A stretch of DNA of 33,450 nt from a virus. Below, piece by piece: positions 24,760 to 31,248 of this stretch. The stretch spans positions 1 through 33,450 of the IMG/VR virus record IMGVR_UViG_3300012920_000132. One strand, given 5' to 3'. The translations under genes and the position numbers were made by a program. Within the stretch, counting starts at the first letter, position 1; the number at the start of each line of letters is the position of its first letter. The notes beneath the pieces were generated by a model. The model saw only the letters and a program-made list of their open reading frames with translations, had not been told where the DNA came from and ran no database searches.

Positions 24760-25002
24760 ATGATTTTGACCCACAACGCAGTGAAACATCGGATGCTTCA
24801 GGACCCCATGACACGGCCCCTGGTCGTCAAGTTCGCCGAGGAATACCACAAGACAAAAGACCTGGCCCAGGCCCTGGAGACTGTCCTTCCTGACTACATT
24901 CCTGGGGCCACGATTGTTCGGTTGCTCAACCCCGTCATGACTGAGAAGGAAGAGTGGCACAACATGGACCAGGACTTCGTTGAAAAATGGATGAACACTT
25001 AA
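24760..25002 (+). CDS. First early protein, unknown
   Basis: An 80-aa protein MILTHNAVKHRMLQDPMTRPLVVKFAEEYHKTKDLAQALETVLPDYIPGATIVRLLN..., mixed helical. ATG 24760 has AAGGAG seven bases upstream; an in-frame ATG at 24739 would lie only about nine bases after the predicted transcript start. It directly follows promoter P1, so it should be the first product in the infected cell. No family was recognised; a host-takeover role is possible but not shown. Confidence 0.7.
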   Translation: MILTHNAVKHRMLQDPMTRPLVVKFAEEYHKTKDLAQALETVLPDYIPGATIVRLLNPVMTEKEEWHNMDQDFVEKWMNT

Positions 25003-25016
25003 CAGAGGAGACGCTG

Positions 25017-25292
25017 ATGAAGAAAGTCAAATACATCCCCTGGGAGACCCTGGTGGCCTTGAATGACAAGGCCATCGATATCGGGTTCAATCGGGCGTTG
25101 GACCCAGACCACATGATGGAGGTCCTGCCTTACGGACACAACTTCCCCATCGTGTTCGACATGGTCCACAACGACACAGAGATGCGGGTCATGTTCGCCT
25201 GGACAGAAGACGGGGAGGTCAAGAAGGCTATGCTGGACATGACCTTCGAAGACTTTGATGAGTTGCCAGTCTACGAAATGGAGGCCGCGTAA
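25017..25292 (+). CDS. Early hypothetical protein
   Basis: A 91-aa protein, MKKVKYIPWETLVALNDKAIDIGFNRALDPDHMMEV..., with a beta-like middle (FPIVFDMVHNDTEMRVMFAW) and an acidic end. I chose ATG 25017, which has GAGGAGA five bases upstream, over the longer frame from 24987 that overlaps the previous gene. The stop overlaps the next start as TAATG. The function is unknown. Confidence 0.7.
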   Translation: MKKVKYIPWETLVALNDKAIDIGFNRALDPDHMMEVLPYGHNFPIVFDMVHNDTEMRVMFAWTEDGEVKKAMLDMTFEDFDELPVYEMEAA

Positions 25293-25687
25293 TGAACTGG
25301 GTCAAGACTGACGGCGGCAGGGCCGAGGCAGGGTTCAAAGGCAACACGGGTGATTGTGCGGTTCGCGCAATGGCTGTTGCCCTGGGCCTCGACTACCAGG
25401 CCTGTTACCAGGAATTAGCCCTGGCTCACAAAGAGAAGACAGGCAAGAAGACCTGTCGCCAGGGGATTTACAAAGAGACCCTGGACAAGGTCCTGGCCAA
25501 GCACGGCTGGACCTGGCACCCAGCCCCCAAGTTTGATGGCCGCAAGGCGCGGCACCACGATATGCCGCAGGGCGTAGTGATTGCCAGGATGGCTCGGCAC
25601 TATGCCGCGGTGATAGACGGGGTTGTCCACGACAGTTGGGACAGCACCCACAAAATGATTTACGGCTTCTGGAAGGAGACTGCCTAA
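25292..25687 (+). CDS. Papain-like cysteine-peptidase-fold protein
   Basis: A 131-aa protein with the layout of papain/C39-like peptidases found in phages. GNTGDCAVRAMAVALG gives the candidate nucleophile Cys22 at a helix start. ARHYAAVIDGVVHDSWD gives His103 and Asp114 (or Asp117) in a strand pair. Motif order Cys-His-Asp and spacing fit a compact peptidase or transglutaminase-like fold. It is expressed early, so the target could be a host protein. Activity is inferred; a catalytically inert relative is possible. Confidence 0.65.
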   Translation: MNWVKTDGGRAEAGFKGNTGDCAVRAMAVALGLDYQACYQELALAHKEKTGKKTCRQGIYKETLDKVLAKHGWTWHPAPKFDGRKARHHDMPQGVVIARMARHYAAVIDGVVHDSWDSTHKMIYGFWKETA

Positions 25688-25914
25688 TGATTACCCACTT
25701 TGAAGTTATCGCGGATGGTGTTGTCCGCGTGTTTGTCGGCGAGGGAATGGTCGCCCAGGTCGATAACGCCAAGGCCCTTGGCTATGTGATGAATATGTAT
25801 GGCCTGGCCGATGAGACCAAAATCAAGGGCGGGAACGGGATGCCTTACGATGATGTCATCATTGATGAGGCCATTGAGATTTACAACTGGGAAACGAATG
25901 GAGTTGCGGGATGA
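25687..25914 (+). CDS. Early hypothetical protein, acidic
   Basis: A 75-aa protein beginning MITHFEVIADGVVRVFVGEGMVAQV, with an N-terminal beta pattern and helix ALGYVMNMYGLADE, and an acidic second half (YDDVIIDEAIEIYNWE). The start overlaps the preceding stop as TAATG, and its stop overlaps the next start as ATGA, so it is part of the coupled early chain. No family was recognised. Confidence 0.7.
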   Translation: MITHFEVIADGVVRVFVGEGMVAQVDNAKALGYVMNMYGLADETKIKGGNGMPYDDVIIDEAIEIYNWETNGVAG

Positions 25915-26225
25915 CTACTACTGCTGAAATCAATGTCGGAGATTTTTGGTACGACAGTTGGGGCTATGACCAAACCAATGTCGGCTTCTACCAGGTAATC
26001 GCCAAGACGGCTTGCATGGTGACCCTTCAGGAGGTCGAGACAGAGTATGAGGCCGAGACCTGGGGAAGCGGGAAGAAGGTCCCGACCAACAAGCCGCGGG
26101 AGGGTAAAGAGCCATTCAAGAAACGGGTCAGCATCTGTTACGGACGGCCCACCTTTGGAAGCCCCTGGCACGGTAGCTGTTTCCCTTATGAGGGTGCGCC
26201 AGTTTACACCAGTGACTGGGCCTAG
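25911..26225 (+). CDS. Early hypothetical protein with a GDFWYDSWGYDQTNVGFYQV motif
   Basis: A 104-aa protein with VGDFWYDSWGYDQTNVGFYQV near residues 9-29, a beta-rich motif that recurs in small phage proteins of unknown function. Beta strands and a positively charged middle (KKVPTNKPREGKEPFKKR) follow, then FGSPWHGSCFPYEG. It resembles small barrel-like proteins. The function is unknown. It overlaps the previous gene by four bases. Confidence 0.7.
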   Translation: MTTTAEINVGDFWYDSWGYDQTNVGFYQVIAKTACMVTLQEVETEYEAETWGSGKKVPTNKPREGKEPFKKRVSICYGRPTFGSPWHGSCFPYEGAPVYTSDWA

Positions 26226-26227
26226 CC

Positions 26228-26416
26228 ATGAAGGACAGCGAACTCAAAATCTTTGGCGTCCTGGTCATGCTTGCCGCGACCATTGACGCCACCCAGGACA
26301 AGGCCTTCTGTCGAGACAGGAAGGCCCTGGAGTATTTTGAACAGGCCCAGGATAAACTCCTTGAAGCCCAGGGCCTGTTGGTCAGAGCAAAGCAACTTGA
26401 AAAAAATATCGGTTAG
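26228..26416 (+). CDS. Small early helical protein
   Basis: A 62-aa protein, MKDSELKIFGVLVMLAATIDATQDKAFCRDRKALEYFEQAQDKLLEAQGLLVRAKQLEKNIG. A hydrophobic N-terminal stretch (IFGVLVMLAATI, 8-19) is followed by an amphipathic helix with heptad-like Leu spacing. It lacks a strong ribosome binding site and starts two bases after the previous stop. Its stop codon lies inside promoter P2. The function is unknown. Confidence 0.6.
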   Translation: MKDSELKIFGVLVMLAATIDATQDKAFCRDRKALEYFEQAQDKLLEAQGLLVRAKQLEKNIG

Positions 26417-26455
26417 CTATTGTAATTGTGGTGAACAAACCCTATATAAGAAGTG
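26393..26455 (+). promoter_or_regulatory. Early promoter P2, copy of P1 architecture
   Basis: An A7 tract (26400-26406) precedes TTAGCTATTGTAAT (26413-26426), identical to P1. -35-like TTGTAA is at 26420-26425, with a 17-base spacer and -10 TATATA at 26443-26448. Sequence between the 14-mer and the -10 differs from P1, so the match is not a simple duplication of the whole region. The upstream gene's TAG stop is inside the motif. It drives the 26468 gene onwards. Confidence 0.75.
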
Positions 26456-26467
26456 AAGGGAGAACGA

Positions 26468-26608
26468 ATGAAGACTGCACTAGGGTTTATGGCTTTCATG
26501 ATTAGGTTTCCAGCCGCCAAGCTAGAGGAATTGCTTGAGCGGTTCGAGGCCCTTCCCGCAGAAGAAAAAGCCAAAGTCAAAGAAGCGTTCAAAGAGAAAG
26601 AGGAATAG
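26468..26608 (+). CDS. Very small early protein of 46 residues
   Basis: MKTALGFMAFMIRFPAAKLEELLERF... ends with a charged Glu/Lys-rich helix. The N-terminal 14 residues are hydrophobic, so membrane contact is possible. AAGGGAG stands about five bases before ATG 26468, directly downstream of promoter P2. The stop is one base before the next start (26610). No family was recognised. Confidence 0.62.
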   Translation: MKTALGFMAFMIRFPAAKLEELLERFEALPAEEKAKVKEAFKEKEE

Positions 26609-26609
26609 C

Positions 26610-26786
26610 ATGAGTGAAAAGAAATTTGCAAAGCTGATTGGCCGCAACGGTAAAGAGGCAATCGGCGTTTGGGTAGGCGACTCAATCAAAGTCAAAAATG
26701 AGGAGGGTGACTGGACACCAATTACATGGAAAGACTTTGGCGGAGAGGCTGAGATTATTCACAACCTTGATAAGGAGACAGCATGA
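26610..26786 (+). CDS. Small early hypothetical protein
   Basis: A 58-aa protein, MSEKKFAKLIGRNGKEAIGVWVGDSIKVKN..., mainly beta with a KOW/SH3-like alternation (IGVWVGDSIKVKNEEGDWTPITW). I chose ATG 26610 over longer frames reaching into the previous gene, since GAAAGAGGAA lies upstream. The stop overlaps the next start by ATGA. The function is unknown. Confidence 0.62.
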   Translation: MSEKKFAKLIGRNGKEAIGVWVGDSIKVKNEEGDWTPITWKDFGGEAEIIHNLDKETA

Positions 26787-27130
26787 GTATTCAGTTCTAT
26801 AATGATGAGTTGGCCTGTATGACGAACGGCAAGGTCAAGTATGACACCATCGACTTCGACCCCAAGAAATATAAGACTTGCGCTGGCGCGGCCAAGGCCT
26901 TGTTCAAGGCACTGTGTAAACGGGCCGCGGACGAAGGGCAGAAGCCAGAGATGGAGGTCGCCATCTGGACCCCTGAAGAGAACTTCGAGCGGAGCGGGAC
27001 CAAGGCCTGGCGGGTAAGCTGGGAGGCTGGCCCCTTCGAGTGGGCCATCGGAGCCAGCTTCGAGATTACTGGCCCCTGGGGTTATGCCGAACCGTACTAT
27101 AGCTTCGACCTTGAATTTGTGGAGGCTTAG
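26783..27130 (+). CDS. Early hypothetical protein
   Basis: A 115-aa protein, MSIQFYNDELACMTNGKVKYDTIDFDPKKYKTCAGAAKALFKALCKRA..., with an alpha/beta pattern and aromatic second half (WRVSWEAGPFEWAIGASFEITGPWGYAEPYYSF). It follows the preceding gene by ATGA overlap. No family was recognised. Confidence 0.68.
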   Translation: MSIQFYNDELACMTNGKVKYDTIDFDPKKYKTCAGAAKALFKALCKRAADEGQKPEMEVAIWTPEENFERSGTKAWRVSWEAGPFEWAIGASFEITGPWGYAEPYYSFDLEFVEA

Positions 27131-27133
27131 TCA

Positions 27134-27310
27134 ATGACCCTTCGGGAAAAGATATGGACCTTCTTCGATGTCACCGAGAAGATGCACCGCCTCGACTACA
27201 GCACTGGCGCAGTCTTGTACTGCGTCACCTGGAACGGGAAGCCTTACCAGGCGGCGACACCTCATGACCTGGTTGAGGCAGTAATCACAGACACGGAGGA
27301 AGCCGAGTGA
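27134..27310 (+). CDS. Small early hypothetical protein of 58 residues
   Basis: MTLREKIWTFFDVTEKMHRLDYSTGAVLYCVTWNGKPYQAAT... starts at ATG 27134 with GGAGG eight bases upstream, and ends in an acidic tail. Its stop overlaps the GTG start of the recombinase gene by four bases (GTGA). The good ribosome binding site and exact fit between neighbours support it as a gene. The function is unknown. Confidence 0.65.
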   Translation: MTLREKIWTFFDVTEKMHRLDYSTGAVLYCVTWNGKPYQAATPHDLVEAVITDTEEAE

Positions 27311-27996
27311 AGAAGAAAGCCGCCATTTATCTTCGGGTCTCGACCCAACGCCAGGGCCAGAGTGGCCTTGGCATCGAAGCCCAGAGGGAGATTGTCAACA
27401 AACACCTGGGCGATGACTGGGAGGTTGTCGCCGAGTTCACAGAGCATGAGAGCGGCAAGCGTTCTGACCGTAAGCGTAAGGAACTTCGTGCCGCCCTGGA
27501 ATACTGCAAGGCCAACGATGCGACCCTGGTCATCGCCAAGATTGACCGACTGACCCGTAACCTGGCTTTTCTGACCAGGCTCCTGGAACAGGGCGTCCCC
27601 GTGATTGCCTGTGATATACCGCAGATGCACAACCCTGCGGCCACCAAGTTCGTCCTGCAACTCATGGCCAATATCGCCGAGTATGAGGCAGAACTTATCT
27701 CTGAAAGAACAACCAACGCCCTGGCCGCTAAGAAGGCACGGGGCGAGACGTTAGGCACCCCGACACCAGAGCGGGGCAGTAAGCTAGGTGGTGAGGCCAC
27801 CAAGCAAGCTGTCCAGGACTGGGCTGAAGACCTGAGACCGATTGTCCAGGACCTTCAGAAGTACGGGTGCGACACGCTCAAGAAAGTTGCCCAGGGCCTG
27901 GAGGCCAGGGGAGCGACAACTTTCCGCGGCGGAAACAAGTGGGCGTTGTCTAGCGTCCGTAATCTTCTCAACCGTTTGGAGGTAGCTAATGGATAA
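27307..27996 (+). CDS. Serine recombinase (resolvase/invertase family)
   Basis: A 229-aa site-specific recombinase. The catalytic domain has YLRVSTQRQ with Ser12 and Arg10, VIAKIDRLTRN with Asp80, Arg81 and Arg84, and the long E-helix (about 110-140). The C-terminal 70 residues carry a DNA-binding helix set (DTLKKVAQGLEARGATTF...WALSSVRNLLNRL). Start is GTG 27307 with GGAGG seven bases upstream. It is the size of a resolvase rather than a large phage integrase. It may resolve multimers, invert DNA or integrate. No att or res sites were recognised. Confidence 0.88.
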   Translation: MKKKAAIYLRVSTQRQGQSGLGIEAQREIVNKHLGDDWEVVAEFTEHESGKRSDRKRKELRAALEYCKANDATLVIAKIDRLTRNLAFLTRLLEQGVPVIACDIPQMHNPAATKFVLQLMANIAEYEAELISERTTNALAAKKARGETLGTPTPERGSKLGGEATKQAVQDWAEDLRPIVQDLQKYGCDTLKKVAQGLEARGATTFRGGNKWALSSVRNLLNRLEVANG

Positions 27997-28201
27997 AGGG
28001 AAAAAAAATCTGATGTATCACATCTTAAACAATCAGCCGCACAACACCATTGATGATGGGGTCAAGCGGTATTCGCTCAAAGAAATTTTCACCTTCATCG
28101 CGGAGTTCATCGCCTGTGCGCTGTTGTTTGCGATGTTCATCTTCTTCATCAGCATCTCTGATGGATTTGACCAACACATCATTGAATGGATGGGACGTTA
28201 G
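27989..28201 (+). CDS. Small single-pass membrane protein
   Basis: A 70-aa protein with one long hydrophobic segment (about residues 34-57, FTFIAEFIACALLFAMFIFFISI) and short charged ends. GGAGG precedes ATG 27989 by about five bases, overlapping the end of the recombinase gene. An early membrane protein could be involved in superinfection exclusion or host membrane changes, but there is no direct evidence. Confidence 0.65.
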   Translation: MDKGKKNLMYHILNNQPHNTIDDGVKRYSLKEIFTFIAEFIACALLFAMFIFFISISDGFDQHIIEWMGR

Positions 28202-28468
28202 ATGAAGCAGGAGTTCTGTGTGAATTGTGGTGATGGGGCCAAGAAGACCACCACCACTGTCGAGGTTCCTTACAAGGAGCCTTACCAGGGAAACATGATT
28301 GTGGTGCTGACCAGGCACTCGCATCCAGAACATCCAAGCCCCTGGACTGAATACTCTGTCTGGGACGGGGAGACTTACGAGCCTCTGCGTTATGGGCATT
28401 TTTGTAGGCTCAAATGCTGTCGGGAGTTTGCAAACGATTGTGCGGCGGCAGGATACAGGAGAAAGTAA
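28202..28468 (+). CDS. Zinc-ribbon-like early protein
   Basis: An 88-aa protein with CVNCGDG near residue 6 and HFCRLKCC near 66-73, so two CxxC-like pairs could bind zinc. Between them is a beta pattern (IVVLTRHSHPEHPSPWTEYSVWDGETYEP). It begins directly after the previous stop, and its stop overlaps the exonuclease start as TAATG, so it is coupled to that gene. A role in nucleic-acid binding is inferred. Confidence 0.65.
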   Translation: MKQEFCVNCGDGAKKTTTTVEVPYKEPYQGNMIVVLTRHSHPEHPSPWTEYSVWDGETYEPLRYGHFCRLKCCREFANDCAAAGYRRK

Positions 28469-29445
28469 TGGTAGGAAAAATAACGAGTGACGGAATTCTC
28501 TCAGCTTCATTGGCCCCAGTGCTGATGAATGAGAGCCACCCAACTTATGGCATGAGCCGTAACGACCTGATGGCACGGGTGATGAACGCCAGGGGGCTTG
28601 GCGAATATCCCCAGGAAGAGTTCAAGGGCAGTGAAGCCGCTGAACACGGGAACGAACTCGAAGGGTACATCATCAAGACGGCGGCAGACCGCCTGGGCAT
28701 AGACCACTTTGCTGACGAAGTATCCATCACCTATGACTATGAAAACCTGTTCTCTGTCAGCCTGGATGGCATCCTTTTCAACAAAGAAGGCATGACCCTG
28801 AAGGCTAGTGACGGTATCATTCTCATGAATGGTGAAGACACCATGGAACTGAAGGGGGATGGACCCATCGAAGCAAAGCTGACCTCCGCGGCTTATACCG
28901 AGGTCCCTCCCCCTTACCGTGGCCCCTGGCAACTGGAGATGCAGATGCTCTGCAAGGGGGCGTCCTGGGGCGTTATAGCCACGCTGTACCAGGGAACACG
29001 CCTGGTGCTGAATGTTTACCAGGCAGACCCTGAGAGACAGAAGCTGTTGATTGACGCGGCTCATGACTTCTATCAGCGCATCAAGGGGCCTGACTGGTAT
29101 CCAGCCATGGACAGTGCTGATGGTGCCAGGACCTGGGACAAGGGTGAGGAACTGCCAGCCATTGACCTGGAGCCTATCGCCCAGGTGGCCATGTCATACT
29201 ATGAGGCAAAAAGAGCCATGAAGGCGGCAGACGAACTGGCGAAGAAGCTGGAGCCGCAACTGATGACCCACATGGGAAACCATGAGTTGGCTCAACTGAC
29301 CGATGAGAATGGGGATGTTCTGTTCGAACTGAAGTGGCCGACCCGTAGTTTCAAGGCCCAGCCTGAGAAGGTGACCCCTGCCAAGGAGGCCAGGGTCGAG
29401 CGTCAGAAGTCTCTATCCATTCCTGCGAAGTGGATTAACCAATGA
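28468..29445 (+). CDS. YqaJ-like phage exonuclease
   Basis: A 325-aa protein of the PDDEXK YqaJ/lambda-exonuclease type. HGNELEGYII (E63/E65), FSVSLDGIL (D100) and GPIEAKLTS (E135, K137) give the metal site, followed by a WQLEMQM motif with Gln155. The C-terminal 100 residues are helical. It would resect double-stranded ends for recombination, with the SSB-like protein as likely partner. No Beta/RecT-type annealase is visible. ATG 28468 has AGGAG upstream. Confidence 0.82.
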   Translation: MVGKITSDGILSASLAPVLMNESHPTYGMSRNDLMARVMNARGLGEYPQEEFKGSEAAEHGNELEGYIIKTAADRLGIDHFADEVSITYDYENLFSVSLDGILFNKEGMTLKASDGIILMNGEDTMELKGDGPIEAKLTSAAYTEVPPPYRGPWQLEMQMLCKGASWGVIATLYQGTRLVLNVYQADPERQKLLIDAAHDFYQRIKGPDWYPAMDSADGARTWDKGEELPAIDLEPIAQVAMSYYEAKRAMKAADELAKKLEPQLMTHMGNHELAQLTDENGDVLFELKWPTRSFKAQPEKVTPAKEARVERQKSLSIPAKWINQ

Positions 29446-29684
29446 GCCTGACCAAGAAACAGAAGGAAATCCTGGACGTTATCGTGGCGTTCCAGGAGGA
29501 CAAGGGATACAGCCCCACTTACCGTGAGATTGCTGACATGACCCAGGTATCTTCAATCGGCGGCATCGCCGCTCACATTCAGAAGATTGAGGCCAGGGGT
29601 TACATCAGGACCATCAAAGGTAACAGGCGTATGATTGAGGTCCTGCGGACCAAGGTCACACCAGGGAGTGAGCCTGTTCTCTAG
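29442..29684 (+). CDS. Free-standing LexA-type DNA-binding domain
   Basis: An 80-aa protein matching the N-terminal domain of LexA, with LTKKQKEILDVIVAFQEDKGYSPTYREIADM and SIGGIAAHIQKIEARGYI. The autocatalytic peptidase domain is absent, so it cannot be self-cleaved. It could act as a non-inducible repressor, competing with host LexA or controlling phage genes. It is the last early gene and overlaps the convergent endolysin gene by 29 bases. Confidence 0.85.
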   Translation: MSLTKKQKEILDVIVAFQEDKGYSPTYREIADMTQVSSIGGIAAHIQKIEARGYIRTIKGNRRMIEVLRTKVTPGSEPVL

Positions 29685-30183
29685 TCTCATCGTTGCGGCG
29701 GGTCCATCCAGCACCAAAGGTCTCGAAGGTCTTTAGCCGCTCGTAAAAGGCTTGTCGCCTGTAATACAAATCATCTATCAAGCTGGCCGCGTCAAACTCT
29801 CTGATTGCGGCCAGTGTCTTTGGACCTATGTCCCCGTCAGCTTTGACATTTACAATCTTTTGTATCGCCCTGGCACTTCGTCCAGGCCCAGAGTTCACGG
29901 CCCAGTCGAAGATGGCATGGTCCAAACCGCTAGGCAGATTGTCTCCAGAAATTTTCAGCCAGTATTCCTCACGGTAAATCTGTTTGACATGATTGTCGGG
30001 AATGTTCCGCAACACCTCCTCAGTCACCTCGGCCTCATTGTCTACGACCTCAGACAGCCACCGTTGGTAAGTCCTGGCGGTGATGCCTTTCATGGTCATC
30101 CCACCTGGGTCGCTTTCATGGTCACTCCAAAGACCCTCATGACGCAACAGCCAGGTCAGGCTCTGTTCAAAGTTTTCTCTCAT
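29656..30183 (-). CDS. Endolysin, GH108 family with PG_binding_3-like domain
   Basis: A 175-aa peptidoglycan hydrolase. WLLRHEGLWSDHESDPGGMTMKGIT (11-35) gives the glycoside hydrolase 108 (ZliS/N-acetylmuramidase) signature with catalytic Glu16 and the DPGG loop. FDWAVNSGPGRSARAIQKIVN and DGDIGPKTLAAI (about 92-128) form the PG_binding_3-like region. It lacks a signal peptide, so it needs the adjacent holin. It overlaps the holin gene by ATGA and ends convergently with the LexA-like gene. Confidence 0.9.
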   Translation of the reverse strand: MRENFEQSLTWLLRHEGLWSDHESDPGGMTMKGITARTYQRWLSEVVDNEAEVTEEVLRNIPDNHVKQIYREEYWLKISGDNLPSGLDHAIFDWAVNSGPGRSARAIQKIVNVKADGDIGPKTLAAIREFDAASLIDDLYYRRQAFYERLKTFETFGAGWTRRNDETREQAHSLV

Positions 30184-30572
30184 TTCAGGTTCTCCCTTGC
30201 TACACCCCTACTCTTTTCCCAGGACCGCATACCACCAAGCCCCAGGAGAGACAAGGTAAGGGTCATGAGTTCTTCTGTCTCCAGGCTAGGGAGAGGCGTA
30301 CCAGGGAACCAGACAGCGACAGCCCATTCAGCTATTGGCATAAGGAAAAAATTTGTCATTAGGCCCAGCGCACAAATCCACATTATGGCTGGCCTTGCCC
30401 CCGCCACAAAGATGCTGGGGTGCTTGGCTTGTTCGACATTTGCCTGGGCTTGAGCCGCATCCAGGGCAATCAGTTGGCTTTCGAGTTGAGCCTTGATTTG
30501 GTTCTTGGCGTCCTTGTCCTCAACAAACTTGTCCAGGATAGGCCCTGCCAGTCCGAGTATCTGTGCAATCAT
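30180..30572 (-). CDS. Holin, GTA_holin_3TM-like
   Basis: A 130-aa membrane protein. An N-terminal amphipathic helix rich in Ala and Gln (LIALDAAQAQANVEQAK) precedes FVAGARPAIMWICALGLM, and two or three hydrophobic segments (about 57-72, 73-87, 100-114) follow. This matches the 3TM holin family known from gene transfer agents and alphaproteobacterial phages. It should form the pores that release the endolysin, whose gene follows. Confidence 0.85.
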   Translation of the reverse strand: MIAQILGLAGPILDKFVEDKDAKNQIKAQLESQLIALDAAQAQANVEQAKHPSIFVAGARPAIMWICALGLMTNFFLMPIAEWAVAVWFPGTPLPSLETEELMTLTLSLLGLGGMRSWEKSRGVARENLK

Positions 30573-30578
30573 CAGCCA

Positions 30579-30731
30579 TCAAGCCTTCTTCTTCATGGCT
30601 TTCTTCTTAGCCGCCATGATGATGTCACCACGGGTGACCTTGTTCTTGTCACCATACATTGCGGCCAGGTTGCTTTTCTTCTTCGGCGGACGACCCACCT
30701 TCGAACCATAAGTCCCTTTACCCATCGGCAT
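30579..30731 (-). CDS. Small Lys-rich protein of 50 residues
   Basis: MPMGKGTYGSKVGRPPKKKS... ends AAKKKAMKKKA. Small highly basic proteins with MPMGKGTYG-like starts are common near lysis and tail genes of marine phages. GGAG precedes the ATG by seven bases, and the preceding stop overlaps as TGATG. It could neutralise or bind DNA or be a virion component; no data decide. Confidence 0.65.
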   Translation of the reverse strand: MPMGKGTYGSKVGRPPKKKSNLAAMYGDKNKVTRGDIIMAAKKKAMKKKA

Positions 30732-31030
30732 CACTTGTCTCCTTTTATTGACATTAGGGTTTCTAGTTTCAGGAGCCGCAGTTCTATCTCACGGACCCTG
30801 GCGATATTGTCCTGCACCTGGGTTGGCGGCTCAAAGTTGTCAATCCAGTCATCATTCTCTTCAATCTCGACAATCATCATCTCCTGTTCATGCTCCAGGA
30901 AAGACAGTCTTTCAATGATGCCGAAGTATGCCCATACAGCCAGGGCAGTAAAACCAATGAGGCCCACCAGGTTCTTCAATGGTATTGAGAACTCACTGCC
31001 TTCATTTATCCTGGTGGGTCTAGGAGCCAT
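30731..31030 (-). CDS. Single-pass membrane protein with coiled coil
   Basis: A 99-aa protein with NLVGLIGFTALAVWAYFGII (19-38) as one membrane segment, followed by a long coiled-coil-like domain (40-97). It resembles a conserved cyanophage/pelagiphage membrane protein and could act in lysis, for example as a spanin-like subunit. No Rz/Rz1 pair is recognised. The stop overlaps the next start. Confidence 0.65.
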   Translation of the reverse strand: MAPRPTRINEGSEFSIPLKNLVGLIGFTALAVWAYFGIIERLSFLEHEQEMMIVEIEENDDWIDNFEPPTQVQDNIARVREIELRLLKLETLMSIKGDK

Positions 31031-31032
31031 AC

Positions 31033-31248
31033 TCAGCTTTTCTCCGAATTGAGCCAGACGGCCAGCGACCCAGTGGCGGCACCTGTGACAACAGAAATGA
31101 GAGCCGCTCTTTCAGCCGTGGTTTCTTCGACCGACAACCCAGTGAACCAAAAAATGCAGTACATATAGACGCCAGTAAAAACCAACATCATGAACCTGGG
31201 CAATATCTTTAGCTCCAGCATCTTTCTTGCAATGTCTTCTGCACTCAT
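31033..31248 (-). CDS. Two-helix membrane protein, holin-like
   Basis: A 71-aa protein, MSAEDIARKMLELKILPRFMMLVF..., with two hydrophobic segments (about 16-38 and 48-67) separated by an acidic turn (LSVEETTAER). ATG 31248 is chosen: it overlaps the preceding stop as ATGA and has AAGGA eight bases upstream. The family is common in marine phages near lysis genes. It may be a second holin or antiholin. Confidence 0.65.
   Translation of the reverse strand: MSAEDIARKMLELKILPRFMMLVFTGVYMYCIFWFTGLSVEETTAERAALISVVTGAATGSLAVWLNSEKS

Noticed and set aside
24688-26460. LexA-type boxes (GTTC-N7-GTTC or CTGT-N8-ACAG) near the early promoters
   Set aside because: GAAC words occur near both promoters, but not with the required spacing or partner.
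30420-31052. Plus-strand open frame of 210 codons across the lysis genes
   Set aside because: It runs antisense to four small coupled genes with good starts, and its product looks like a shadow of Lys-rich codons.
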